Part shown: piece after piece, positions 15,407 to 24,504 of the stretch
Numbering within the stretch: the first letter of the stretch is position 1
How the letters are laid out: every line of letters begins with the position of its first letter
Assembly (NCBI GenBank): GCA_030378015.1
Contig: JAUCGG010000037.1
Span: forward strand, 1 to 33,117
Direction: 5' to 3'
Length of the DNA stretch: 33,117 nucleotides
DNA from: Desulfococcaceae bacterium HSG8
GTDB lineage: Bacteria; Desulfobacterota; Desulfobacteria; Desulfobacterales; 4be13
Made by a program: the position numbers and the translations under genes
Notes under the pieces: model-generated
Told to the model about the DNA's origin: nothing
Databases searched by the model: none
The model's input: the letters and a program-made list of their open reading frames with translations, nothing else

Positions 15407-18307
15407 CTACTCCGTTTTCTCAGCATCACGCATCATAAAACCCTCCCATATCTCCTTTACTTTCTCACGCATATCCCGGAATCTGTCTTCAGAAACTCTG
15501 GCTGGCTTCTCCCGGAGACTGAGCCTGTGACCGACAATCCTATAGGTAAGATAGGCTTTTCTGAGAAGGTATGCTGTGAAATCATCAATAACGCCCGTTT
15601 CTGCCAGGGTTCCGATAAGCCGGACATTGTCTGTCCATCTCAGGAGTTCGGGATGTTCACAGGCTTTCAGGAGTACAAGATACTGAACCAGGAATTCGAT
15701 ATCCACCATACCTCCCTCGCTTTGCTTGAGATCAAAAACTCCCGGTTCAGGCTTCAGAAGTTCTCTTCGCATTCGCTGGCGCATATTCCTGACTTCTTTC
15801 TGAAGCACTGTCCTGTTACGGGGCTGCGCGAGTACGTCTTTTCGTATTTCTTCGAACTGCTTTGCAATACGGTGGTCTCCGCTTACCGGTTTTGCCTTGA
15901 TTATCGCCTGTTTTTCCCATGTCCAAGCCTCGTTTGCCTGATATGCTCCGAACGCGTCAATGTGACAGACCAGGAGACCGGAACTTCCGCTCGGACGTAA
16001 CCTCATGTCTGCCTCATACAGCATACCTGCAGGTGTATGAGTACTCATCACATGGATGAGTCTCTGCCCCAGTCGGCCAAAAAACTGGGCGTTATCAATG
16101 AGACGCTTACCGCCCCTGGTTTCCCCCGGGGTTCCTGCATGGAGAAAAACCAGGTCAAGATCAGAACTGTATCCGAGTTCAAGCCCTCCGAGTTTTCCGT
16201 AGGCAATAACGGCAAATCCCTTGTCAAAAGTATCTCCGCCAAGCTGGCAGGTCGGTTTCCCGTGCTTTTCAACAAGATTATTCCATGATATCTCAATGGC
16301 CTCATTCAAAATCGTCTCCGCTATATCGGAAAGATAATCACTGACCTTCATCAGGGGAAACACATCGGTAATGTCCGCGGCCGCAACATGCATGGTATTG
16401 ATCTGTTTAAAAATACGTAATTCCTCCATCTGTGCTTCGAGATCGTCGGAGGGGATCTGCGACAGCCGTCTGCGAAGATCCCTTTCAAGGTCGGATCTCC
16501 TCGGCGGAACATAAAGGGACCGGGGATCAAGGAGTTCATCCAGGAGGACCGGATGACGGGCCAGCAGGGATATAATCCAGGGACTGCCTGCCAGCCTGAT
16601 CAGATGGGTGATGGCCCCGGGGTTCTCCAGCAGAAGCGAGATGTAACTGGTGCGCTTTTTAACGGCCTTGATCAGATCAATAATATGATCCAGTCCCTGG
16701 GCAGAGGGGGCAGATGTGCCGACCTCCTTTAACAGCAGCGGAATCAGTTTATCAATTCGTTCCCGCCCTTCACGGACAAGAGCCACTGCATCCAAGTGGT
16801 CCCGGAGCTGCGTCAGGGTATTGAGGACATCATCGGGATTATCAAACCCCGCGTCAGCAATCACTTTCCGATCCGGTTCATCTCCGGTCAGGTTATGCCA
16901 TACATCTTTCAGCGCGTTTTCGATCCTTTCATCTTCTCCTTTTTCCGGATTTTTTGGTTCCAGAAGCCCGCTGAAGCGGCGGTGAACATTTTCCCGGTGT
17001 TTCATAAGTTCCGAGGCAAAAGACTCCGGGCTTCCAAATCCCATAGATGCGGCAATACGTTCCTGACCATCGGGATCTGAGGGGATATCCTGGGTTTGTT
17101 TGTCTGAAAACTCCTGTAAGCGGTGTTCTGTATTTCGGAGAAAAACATACGCTGAGTCAAGTGTATCGCATACATCCTGACCGATATAGTTTTCATGTGC
17201 AAGAATTCTTAATACTTTCTGAATGCTGCGCTCCTGGAGGGCATGGCGGACACCGCCCCGCGTCAGTTGAAATATCTGACCGAAAAATTCTATTTCACGG
17301 ATTCCCCCGGAGCCGAGTTTGATGTTGTTTTTCATTTTTTTACGCTTCACTTCAAGGGTGATCTTATGCTTCATCTCCCTCAGCGATTCGAACACTCCGA
17401 AATCCAGGTATCTGCGATAAACAAAGGGAATCAGCCGTTTTAAAAGCTGATTACCTGCGGCTTTATCGCCCGCAACGGGCCTGGCTTTGATCCAAGCGTA
17501 GCGTTCCCACTCCCGACCCTGGGACTGATAGTATGCCTCCAGCGCATCAAAATTCATGACAAGGGGGCCGCTTTCGCCGTATGGACGGAGTCCCATGTCC
17601 ACCCTGAAAACAAAGCCCTCCGATGTATTGGCACTCAGCACCTTTATCAATCGCCTGCAAAGCCGCACAAAAAATTCCTCGTTGCTTACAGGAGACCTTA
17701 AACCTGAATCCTGGCCTCCGGGTGCCCTGGTTTCCCCGGGTTCGGGATACGCGAAGATAAGGTCAATGTCTGAAGAAAAATTCAGTTCACATGCCCCGAG
17801 TTTGCCCATGCCCATGACAACAAGGCTTTGATCGGAAGCGTTTTTCCCCGAGGGGATGCCGAATTTTTCACATTCCCATTCATACAGCAGTAACAGCGCG
17901 TGCTGTATGCAGGCTTCGGCAAACTCTGAAAGCTCCCGCATCGTTCCCGAAAGATCGGTATAGCAGGCAAGGTCACGCCAAGCAATCCGAATCATTTCCC
18001 GGGAGCGGAAGCCGCGAAGGATACTCCCTAAGGATGCCTCATCTTCTGCTCCTGAGAGGAGGCTTTCCAGTCTTGCGCTGTATTCTCCTTCTGCATATTC
18101 TTTTTGAAGATCACCGCTCCTGATAAGTTCATCAGGCATTTCGGGATTTCTTATACAGGTTCTTGCAACAAAATCACTGAATGCGAACACCCGTTTCATA
18201 CTGGTAATAAATTCAGGATCATCCGGGATTGTCAGGAGCGCTGCGTCTGAGGCTTCGCAGAACTGACTCCATTTATTTTTTGTGTATTCTGAGATTTTTT
18301 TATTCAT
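15407..18307 (-). CDS. glnE: bifunctional glutamine synthetase adenylyltransferase/deadenylase
   Basis: GlnE adds AMP to a Tyr of glutamine synthetase when nitrogen is plentiful and removes it when nitrogen is scarce, under PII control. The 966-residue protein has the family's two nucleotidyltransferase halves. The N-terminal deadenylase has GMGKLGACELNFSSDIDLIF with Asp180 and Asp182. The C-terminal adenylylase has YGKLGGLELGYSSDLDLVF with Asp716 and Asp718. Each is followed by a helical GlnE/PII-uridylyltransferase-type domain (GGIREIEFF and GGMVDIEFLVQY). Length and both metal-binding Asp pairs are normal, so it should be active. It is a single gene, cytoplasmic. Its TAG stop directly abuts the 88-bp repeat array. 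No glnA or glnB is in the window. Confidence 0.96.
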   Translation of the reverse strand: MNKKISEYTKNKWSQFCEASDAALLTIPDDPEFITSMKRVFAFSDFVARTCIRNPEMPDELIRSGDLQKEYAEGEYSARLESLLSGAEDEASLGSILRGFRSREMIRIAWRDLACYTDLSGTMRELSEFAEACIQHALLLLYEWECEKFGIPSGKNASDQSLVVMGMGKLGACELNFSSDIDLIFAYPEPGETRAPGGQDSGLRSPVSNEEFFVRLCRRLIKVLSANTSEGFVFRVDMGLRPYGESGPLVMNFDALEAYYQSQGREWERYAWIKARPVAGDKAAGNQLLKRLIPFVYRRYLDFGVFESLREMKHKITLEVKRKKMKNNIKLGSGGIREIEFFGQIFQLTRGGVRHALQERSIQKVLRILAHENYIGQDVCDTLDSAYVFLRNTEHRLQEFSDKQTQDIPSDPDGQERIAASMGFGSPESFASELMKHRENVHRRFSGLLEPKNPEKGEDERIENALKDVWHNLTGDEPDRKVIADAGFDNPDDVLNTLTQLRDHLDAVALVREGRERIDKLIPLLLKEVGTSAPSAQGLDHIIDLIKAVKKRTSYISLLLENPGAITHLIRLAGSPWIISLLARHPVLLDELLDPRSLYVPPRRSDLERDLRRRLSQIPSDDLEAQMEELRIFKQINTMHVAAADITDVFPLMKVSDYLSDIAETILNEAIEISWNNLVEKHGKPTCQLGGDTFDKGFAVIAYGKLGGLELGYSSDLDLVFLHAGTPGETRGGKRLIDNAQFFGRLGQRLIHVMSTHTPAGMLYEADMRLRPSGSSGLLVCHIDAFGAYQANEAWTWEKQAIIKAKPVSGDHRIAKQFEEIRKDVLAQPRNRTVLQKEVRNMRQRMRRELLKPEPGVFDLKQSEGGMVDIEFLVQYLVLLKACEHPELLRWTDNVRLIGTLAETGVIDDFTAYLLRKAYLTYRIVGHRLSLREKPARVSEDRFRDMREKVKEIWEGFMMRDAEKTE

Positions 18308-18329
18308 GATTGTCTGTATTCATTTTCAA

Positions 18330-18433
18330 CAGATGGAAGGTACTCCCGAAATGCTTGATTGGAATTGACAAATCTCAAGCATTTCCGGCGGATTTGGCAA
18401 TCTTCCGGGAGCGGTTCAGGGCATTTTCTATCT
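18330..18433. repeat. small palindromic element, copy C
   Basis: Same orientation as 5145-5272. It starts CAGATGGAAGG, contains AAATGCTTGATT, CTCAAGCATTTCC, GGCGGATTTGGCAATC and CGGTTCAGGGC, and ends TTTTCTATCT. It lies just upstream of glnE. The core is more decayed than in copies A and B. Confidence 0.6.
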
Positions 18434-18532
18434 ATTTATTTTCTATCGTCAGCAGATATCGCCGGAATCCGTAAGGCCATTTGTCTTAACCATGATTCGC
18501 AGGCTTAAAGGATTGCCAGGAGGGCCTTGACC

Positions 18533-18625
18533 TTCGTTTCGGCCAGTCACCCGTCGGATTGATAAATCCGGCGGTGACATGGCTCGGATTTGTCAATCCG
18601 AGCCGAGCCACATGGCCCGAACGAA
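18533..18625. repeat. three-way palindrome with two GGATT...AATCC hairpins
   Basis: Hairpin 1 spans 18546-18578 (GTCACC...GGTGAC with GGATTGATAAATCC at the tip). Hairpin 2 spans 18581-18604 (GGCTCGGATT/AATCCGAGCC). The outer sequences CGTTTCGGCCA (18535) and TGGCCCGAACG (18613) pair around both, giving a cloverleaf-like arrangement. Confidence 0.65.
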
Positions 18626-19002
18626 AATCATGCCCGCCATGAGGAGTGCTGACAATTTTTCATTGATAACAGGAGGCACACATATTTCCTCTTTTTCCCG
18701 TGGCAGTATTCAGAATCCGTTTGCTTACAAAATTATTTTCTGATATAGCATATTGAAAGATGAAATACAGATTTTTTTTCAGTCTGAAACCGGAAAAGGA
18801 TCTTCAGAAAGGAAAAACTTATGTTATGAATGATTACTTCTGGATAGATTATGCAGCCTTTTCAGGGTATTAGTCGGAACTTTTTTCAGGCATCGCCGAA
18901 TATATATCCCGAAAGGGTCAGATAAAAATACCCGGAGGTTAAATAATCCAGCCCGGGGTCAGCGCAGCGCCACATAGGAATGAATCCCCAAAATGTATTT
19001 AT

Positions 19003-19050
19003 CCTGAAGGGGTTACGTAACTTAATGGAAAGTTATGTATCCCTTTCAGG
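19003..19050. repeat. 19-bp inverted repeat upstream of the pseudo-receiver gene
   Basis: CCTGAAGGGGTTACGTAAC pairs with GTTATGTATCCCTTTCAGG with three mismatches around a short TTAATGGAAA loop. It lies about 150 bp before the ATG at 19201 and could be an operator or a dispersed repeat. Confidence 0.45.
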
Positions 19051-19200
19051 GAAACCGTTATTTCGGGATTTATTTCCCGTGGTGATTACCCTTGACTAGA
19101 ATATGCAGCCCTTTCAGGGCATTAAATTGGTGGGGCAGAAGCCCACCCGACAGAATTAATCGGTGGGATAGAATCCACCATACGAGTTAGGCAAAAACAG

Positions 19201-20250
19201 ATGTCTCTACGGTTTCTCATTGTTTATGAAAGCGTTATCATCAGGAATATCATTCAGAAATATATCCTGACGGATCATGTGGGCGCGATTGCAGACACAA
19301 GCGATTCCCCCGAAAACGCGGTAAAAATGCTGGAACAGAAAAAATACCATGCGGTCTTCGCAGGGCTGGAGATGCCCGGCATGACCGGGCCGGATTTCCA
19401 CGACCGGATGCGCGGCACGGAACTCAACCTAGACACGCCTTTCATCATCATGACCCCGACAGACAGCAAGGCCAGGCAGGATAAACTGGCCCGGCAGGGC
19501 ATCCGATACATTCTGCCCATTCCATTTACATCTGTCCAGTTCAGGAGCCTGACTGACAGGGTCTTTTCCCCGGATGCTGACGGCGTTATTTTCCGCTCCG
19601 ACATCCCGAAATCCAAGGCAGTTATCCGAACCGGCAACCGACAGATTCCCGCGGATGTCGTCAATATCGGCAGGAACCATATTGTCTGCGAACTCACTTG
19701 CCCGGAGGAACTGGGCAATATGGAAAAAGCAACGCAGATCACAGTTCATTTTCCCGTGGATTACGGCAAAGCCATCGTGGTGGATATCACCGGTTCCCTG
19801 CTCGGACTCAGGGATAAATACAGGATCAGGGACGGATCATCCCGGCGACTCCTGATAACATGGGAGATTGCCTGGTCCTTTTTTGAACTCAGCACCGCGA
19901 CCAAAAAGACCCTGAAGATGTTTTTCAGCCAGACTCCCGAGCCTGTTCCCGATCTTCGGGAAACCCTGGAAAACATCTCCGCGGCAAACGCCGCGCTCAC
20001 AGGGGAGAATAAAAATCTCAGGGCCGAGACAGACGCTATGAAGATCAAGAAACAGGAACTGCTGCGTGAACTTGAAAAGCTGCGAAAAGAAACCGCGGGG
20101 TTGAAAAAAGCAGGGTTCAATATTCCGCTAAAGGATGTTTCTCTAAGCGCGCTGATCAACGAAGCAGCCAGACGCTCGGATGATCCTGCCAAGGTACCGA
20201 TATTCAAACAGATCATTGAGGATAATGTGAAGTTGAGGCGTGATACGTGA
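19201..20250 (+). CDS. pseudo-receiver domain protein with C-terminal coiled coil
   Basis: A 349-residue cytoplasmic protein. Residues 1-~120 have the CheY-like fold pattern: LRFLIVYES, then HAVFAGLEMPGMTG, and ILPIPF near the end. Three active-site residues are changed. The acidic pair is YE (9-10) instead of DD, Gly55 replaces the phospho-accepting Asp, and Ile107 replaces the conserved Lys. It therefore cannot be phosphorylated in the standard way. Residues ~130-235 are strand-rich and may be a PilZ-like domain lacking the RxxxR motif; this is tentative. Residues ~245-300 are a strong heptad coiled coil (ENKNLRAETDAMKIKKQELL). ATG 19201 has a weak AGG site. It is followed by a terminator-like hairpin. 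The role is unknown, perhaps scaffolding or phosphorylation-independent signalling. Confidence 0.75.
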   Translation: MSLRFLIVYESVIIRNIIQKYILTDHVGAIADTSDSPENAVKMLEQKKYHAVFAGLEMPGMTGPDFHDRMRGTELNLDTPFIIMTPTDSKARQDKLARQGIRYILPIPFTSVQFRSLTDRVFSPDADGVIFRSDIPKSKAVIRTGNRQIPADVVNIGRNHIVCELTCPEELGNMEKATQITVHFPVDYGKAIVVDITGSLLGLRDKYRIRDGSSRRLLITWEIAWSFFELSTATKKTLKMFFSQTPEPVPDLRETLENISAANAALTGENKNLRAETDAMKIKKQELLRELEKLRKETAGLKKAGFNIPLKDVSLSALINEAARRSDDPAKVPIFKQIIEDNVKLRRDT

Positions 20251-20283
20251 TGCGTGTTGGTTCTGGTCTCCGATCTGAATCAG

Positions 20284-20561
20284 TATCAGTAGATCGAAAA
20301 GTTTCCGGTAAACCTGTTAAACAGTGGATTCCGGGTTAAAATCGGAAAACATCCGTTTTCCGATTTTTATATGAAGTCCCGGATAAAAATCCCCCCGGCC
20401 CTTTACGAAAGGGGGAGTCGCGGCAGGCTTTCATCATTCGTTGTGACCGTCAGGTCATGTAAATTCCCCGGAATGACAGTGCGTTAGATCGTCATTCCAA
20501 GAAAAATTAAAAAACGGATGTTTTTTAATTTTAACCCGGAATCCACTGTTTAACGGGGTTT
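20284..20561. repeat. ~250-bp element with 33-bp inverted ends
   Basis: AAACCTGTTAAACAGTGGAT and the following bases (20310-20342) are the near-exact reverse complement of 20528-20561. Inside lie the terminator-like hairpin at 20341-20368, a CCCCCCGGCCCTTTACGAAAGGGGG palindrome and a GGAATGAC...GTCATTCC pair. TATCAGTAGATCGAAAA (20284-20300) precedes it. No coding capacity is seen, so it resembles a MITE. A decayed, inverted copy of the left end is present at about 25290-25360. Confidence 0.7.
20341..20368 (+). terminator. Rho-independent-like terminator after the pseudo-receiver gene
   Basis: Stem ATCGGAAAAC (20341-20350) and GTTTTCCGAT (20355-20364) with the four-base loop ATCC, followed by a run of T to 20368. 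It lies 91 bases after the stop codon at 20250. The stem is A-rich in its upper half, and it is part of a repeat element, so function is plausible but not certain. Confidence 0.5.
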
Positions 20562-20733
20562 ATCATTGAGGCACGAATTTTTGGAATTTTTGTACATACT
20601 CCGTTCCCAGTCGTCAATCCGACGGATGACTGGCCGAGACGAAGATCATGGCCTTATTAAAAGAGTGCCAAACTTGCAGTTTGGCAACCATAAACAAAGT
20701 ACAACTTTGGCACTCCCCTATAATACGCTGGTG

Positions 20734-23700
20734 CTAAATGATTGCCCGCTCTCCCAGGTTTCCGTACCTGTGGTAGCTGTCACAGATACTCTGCTGCCGG
20801 AAATACTGCAAAAGCTCAACCTGTCCTTCCACCGCAACTTTTGCCCGGGCAATATAAAAGCCTGTCTTAGCGGCGGCCTGATATACAGCGGGAGGAACCC
20901 GTTCCGGCGACGCGTAGCGGAGCCTTTGGATTTCAGGTATCATCCGGATCACATCATCGTCACCCTGGTAATGAACAGGGGCTTTGCCGATAAATTGCTC
21001 TCCGTCCTTCCCTCGGAGGAATGCTGAGACAGCATTGTCAAGGCTTTCGGGAATGCTGATGATAAGGTGACAGCCTGAAATTTTCACCGCGGCAATCCTC
21101 GCCAGAACGTCGAACAGGGTGTCATCCTCATGCATACGCACCATTACCTTACCTACAGGAAGATACCGGAGGACATTATCCTGCCCCCGCAGATGAAAAT
21201 AATCGTGTTCCCGTGTAAATTCCTGCTCCACATGGTAAAGATAGCTCTTAACAGCGCGAATCGTTTTCCTGATATCCTCCTCAGCACCCTTCATCATTTC
21301 CCAGTCCAGTTTCCGCTTCCATTCCAGTGCCAGTCTCAGCAACCTGTGATCGTCCCGAATGGCTCGGACACAGGGAAAACCTGTTTCTTCAAAATCCATG
21401 AACTGGCCCACATAACTCGGACTGCCGGCTTTGATCCCTACTCCCAGGGCAGATTTCCCCATGCCCCCGAAGGGCTGGCGCAGGACAATCGCGCCGGTAG
21501 TTCCCCGGTTGATGTAAAGGTTCCCGGCTTTTATCCGCTCCTTCCAGTGTTCCTGTTCCCGTTTATCCAGACTCTCCAGCCCCGAGGTCAGACCGTAGCC
21601 GGTCTGGTTCACCATTTCAATGGCATGATCCAGATTCTCCGCGCATATAACGCCGATCAGGGGGCCGAAGAACTCGGTCATATGCGTATAACTCCCGGGC
21701 TGCACATTCCATTTGATGCCCGGTGTCCACATATAGGGGTTATCATGAACATTTTCAGGCTTCAATGCCCATGATTCTCCCGGCTCCAGTTCGGTCAGGG
21801 CCTTCTTCAGATCGCCCGAGGGGGGCCGGATCAGGGTTCCCATTTTATTATGAAACTCCCACGCGGAACCTATGCTGCAACTCTTTGCAGCATCAACAAG
21901 CTGCTTCTTAAAATTTTCATCCTCATACACCTCTCTTTCAAGGATGATCAGCGAGGTTGCGGAACATTTCTGTCCGCAGTTGCTGAATGCCGAGTGCATG
22001 ATATTTTTGACAGCCTGATCCCTGTCGGACATGGCAGTAACAATGGTTGCATTTTTTCCGCCCGTCTCAGCAGCCAGGAAGATACCCGGTCTCTGCTCAA
22101 GAATCTTCAGCCCCGTATCTGTTCCGCCAGTCAGGATGATGAAATCCACATCCGGGTGGGCCGTCAGCTTTGCACCGATTGATGAGCCGGAGCAGGGGAG
22201 AAACTGCAAAACATTTTTGGAAATCCCGGCCTGCCAGAAGCATTTGCACAGTTCCCACGCTGGCAGAACCGCATCTGAAGCAGGTTTGAATATGACCGTA
22301 TTGCCCGCGGCAAGGCTTGCTGCAATTCCGCCGCAGGGGATGGCAATGGGAAAATTCCAGGGAGAAATGACCAGTCCCACACCCTTGCCCCGGGATTCCA
22401 CATTTTCAATATCTGCATAAGCTTTGACAGAATAAGGATAAAATTCTGTAAAGTCTATGGCTTCGGAAACTTCGGGGTCAGCTTCTGTGAAAACCTTCCC
22501 TGTGTTGGCAGCAGCCGCACCGATAAGATCGCCCCTAGCCCCGCGGATTTCCGCTGCTGCCTGGGAGAGGGCTTTATGGCGTTCCGCATGACTCTTTTTT
22601 CTCCATCCGTCCGGGTCAGCCTTAGCCACAGTCACTGCACGGGTGACATCCTCGTCATTCGCCATTGCATAGCGCGCCACGCAGATATTTTCATTAACCA
22701 GTGAAGGATCAGTGCATTCCCTGAATTCCCTGCCGTGAAAAACTTCCAGCCCCGCGACCACCAAGGGAATCTCTTCGGGATTATCCCCGGCTCCCTTCAT
22801 CCATTTGTCCCGGATATCCTGGGCCCACTTTCGGTTCGCGGGCATAGACCAGTCCGTATCCGGCTCATTATTGAATTCCCCGTCCCAGAAAGGCCCCATC
22901 TGTTTGGGAAAGATTTCCTCCGGACGGTTCTGGATGCGATGGGGTGTTTTCCCGGGTTTATTCCTGTTTTCATAGGATGAAACAAACTGCTCCTTGAGAA
23001 ATTCCCATTCCCGGGAGCCGACTTTCAGGTTCGGCGAATAACGCAGAAAGTTTTCTTCTGCTGTGTTTTCATCTAATCTCCGGATGAGATAGGCAATGGC
23101 ACTGATAAATTCCTCACGAGTGGCAACGGGCGCATACAGCACCATCTCTTCCGATGTTTCCTGGAGGGCGCGGCGGACATGATCGGCCATGCCTTCCAGC
23201 ATTTCAAAGGAAAAATACTCCGTGACCTTATTTTTCTTAGCCAATTGATACGCATAAGCCAGTTCAAACAGATTGTGAGATGCGATTCCCAAGTGTGCGG
23301 CCCGGATATTTTCTGGCTCCATACCGAATTCCACCATACGTTTGTAGTTGGCATCCACATCCGGTTTGTTATCGTAAAGGGCCAGGGGCCAGTTATAGAG
23401 CGATGCTTCCACCTGCTCCATTTCCATGTTAGCGCCTTTGACAATACGGATCTTGATCGGCGCGTCTCCGTCTGCCACCCGTCTTTTTGCCCATTCGGTG
23501 AGTTCCTGCTGAATGATGTAAGAATCCGGCAGATATGCCTGGAGTACAATGCCGGCAGAATGATTTCTGAACTCCTCTTCATCAAGGGTTCTGATAAAGG
23601 CCGCTGTGGTGATCTCCAGATCCCGGTATTCCTCCATATCCAGGTTCACAAATTTCGGAACCCTTGTGCCATCGCTCCGGGTAAAAAAATTATCCCTGGC

Positions 23701-24336
23701 AGCCCGGTAAAGCTTGGAAAGGCGCTCTTTCAGAATGCTTACCGTATGTTCGAAGGCAATGGCCTGGATTTGAGAATAGATGGTCGAAATTTTCACGGAG
23801 ATATATTCGATCTGGGTACTCTCCAGATCTTTGATGTAGGTACGGAAACGGGATAAAGATTCTTCTTCTCCGAGAACAGCTTCCCCCAGGTGATTGATGT
23901 TCATCCGCACCCCTTCGGTTTTTCTCTTTTCCAGGTGCGGGAAAAAAATTTCATGCTCCCCCGGGATCACCGACCGGCTGCTGTCCTCCCGCATTTTATC
24001 AACCACCTTGGGAACCGAAACATGCGGAAAATGCACCCCGATCCCGAGGAACAGGCGCATCAGCAGCCTGTCGCTTGCTGAAAAAAATTCAGGAACGCCG
24101 TATTCCTTGAGCAGCGTATTTATCTGATCTGCAATCCGGCTGTCATCATGGGAGCGAAAACTCTGATCAATCATCTTTGTCATGACAATTTTGTCTGTGG
24201 GATTGGTCAGCAGACGCTTCATCTGTTTCTGGATAGTTTTTTCTTCTGAGGTAAGCAATTCATTGGCACGTTCCTGCCATACCTCGGCCAGGGCGATTGT
24301 TTCCTGCACGATCTTATCAGGTGGTCGGGTGTTCAT
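20734..24336 (-). CDS. putA: bifunctional proline dehydrogenase / P5C dehydrogenase (PutA-type)
   Basis: Oxidises proline to pyrroline-5-carboxylate with FAD, then to glutamate with NAD. The protein is 1200 residues. The PRODH barrel (about 80-500) shows EYISVKIS, VNLDMEEYRDLEITT, RIVKGANMEMEQVEAS and HLGIASHN. The aldehyde dehydrogenase domain (about 590-1030) has VISPWNFP, Glu757 in AAETGGKN and catalytic Cys791 in SNCGQKCSATS; their 34-residue spacing is canonical. A ~170-residue C-terminal domain completes it. There is no N-terminal ribbon-helix-helix, so unlike E. coli PutA it should not repress its own gene. ATG 24336 is chosen for the AAGGAGG site; a 55-codon in-frame extension to 24501 is repeat-encoded. 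The racemase-like gene lies upstream in the same direction. Confidence 0.95.
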   Translation of the reverse strand: MNTRPPDKIVQETIALAEVWQERANELLTSEEKTIQKQMKRLLTNPTDKIVMTKMIDQSFRSHDDSRIADQINTLLKEYGVPEFFSASDRLLMRLFLGIGVHFPHVSVPKVVDKMREDSSRSVIPGEHEIFFPHLEKRKTEGVRMNINHLGEAVLGEEESLSRFRTYIKDLESTQIEYISVKISTIYSQIQAIAFEHTVSILKERLSKLYRAARDNFFTRSDGTRVPKFVNLDMEEYRDLEITTAAFIRTLDEEEFRNHSAGIVLQAYLPDSYIIQQELTEWAKRRVADGDAPIKIRIVKGANMEMEQVEASLYNWPLALYDNKPDVDANYKRMVEFGMEPENIRAAHLGIASHNLFELAYAYQLAKKNKVTEYFSFEMLEGMADHVRRALQETSEEMVLYAPVATREEFISAIAYLIRRLDENTAEENFLRYSPNLKVGSREWEFLKEQFVSSYENRNKPGKTPHRIQNRPEEIFPKQMGPFWDGEFNNEPDTDWSMPANRKWAQDIRDKWMKGAGDNPEEIPLVVAGLEVFHGREFRECTDPSLVNENICVARYAMANDEDVTRAVTVAKADPDGWRKKSHAERHKALSQAAAEIRGARGDLIGAAAANTGKVFTEADPEVSEAIDFTEFYPYSVKAYADIENVESRGKGVGLVISPWNFPIAIPCGGIAASLAAGNTVIFKPASDAVLPAWELCKCFWQAGISKNVLQFLPCSGSSIGAKLTAHPDVDFIILTGGTDTGLKILEQRPGIFLAAETGGKNATIVTAMSDRDQAVKNIMHSAFSNCGQKCSATSLIILEREVYEDENFKKQLVDAAKSCSIGSAWEFHNKMGTLIRPPSGDLKKALTELEPGESWALKPENVHDNPYMWTPGIKWNVQPGSYTHMTEFFGPLIGVICAENLDHAIEMVNQTGYGLTSGLESLDKREQEHWKERIKAGNLYINRGTTGAIVLRQPFGGMGKSALGVGIKAGSPSYVGQFMDFEETGFPCVRAIRDDHRLLRLALEWKRKLDWEMMKGAEEDIRKTIRAVKSYLYHVEQEFTREHDYFHLRGQDNVLRYLPVGKVMVRMHEDDTLFDVLARIAAVKISGCHLIISIPESLDNAVSAFLRGKDGEQFIGKAPVHYQGDDDVIRMIPEIQRLRYASPERVPPAVYQAAAKTGFYIARAKVAVEGQVELLQYFRQQSICDSYHRYGNLGERAII

Positions 24337-24367
24337 AAAAGCCTCCTTATGATTAAGTAAAACATGA

Positions 24368-24497
24368 CCACGAATCACATGAAAGAATATATAATTTCGT
24401 ACAATTCGTGTCATTCGTGGTTTAAAAATCTGACCACAAGTCACACGAATCACACGAAAAAATATACATTTTCGCACAATTCGTGTCATTCGTGGTT
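24368..24497. repeat. two tandem ACCACGAATCACAC...ATTCGTGGT palindromes
   Basis: Two related units, 24368-24423 and about 24433-24497, each begin ACCACGA/ACCACAAG...CACACGAATCAC and end TTCGTGTCATTCGTGGTT, so each can fold on itself. They lie between the racemase-like gene and putA and split what might otherwise be an operon. Read in the minus frame they encode a spurious N-terminal extension of PutA (with PRMTRIVR repeated). Confidence 0.75.
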
Positions 24498-24504
24498 CCA
24501 CTAA

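Larger units (their letters stand above)
18308..19200. other. gene-free spacer with several palindromes
   Basis: No coding potential is seen in about 890 bp between glnE and the divergent pseudo-receiver gene. It contains the copy C element, a three-way palindrome, the 19003-19050 inverted repeat and two copies of TATGCAGCCYTTTCAGGGYATTA-type sequence (18850-18872 and 19102-19124). A GGTGGG/CCCACC run lies at about 19131-19185. Promoters for both flanking genes must lie here but none is clear enough to mark. Confidence 0.55.

Noticed and set aside
18308-19200. Small gene or RNA in the glnE spacer
   Set aside because: No open frame of useful length with a ribosome site; the visible structure is explained by dispersed palindromes.
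21130-21774. 214-codon plus-strand open frame
   Set aside because: Antisense shadow of putA.
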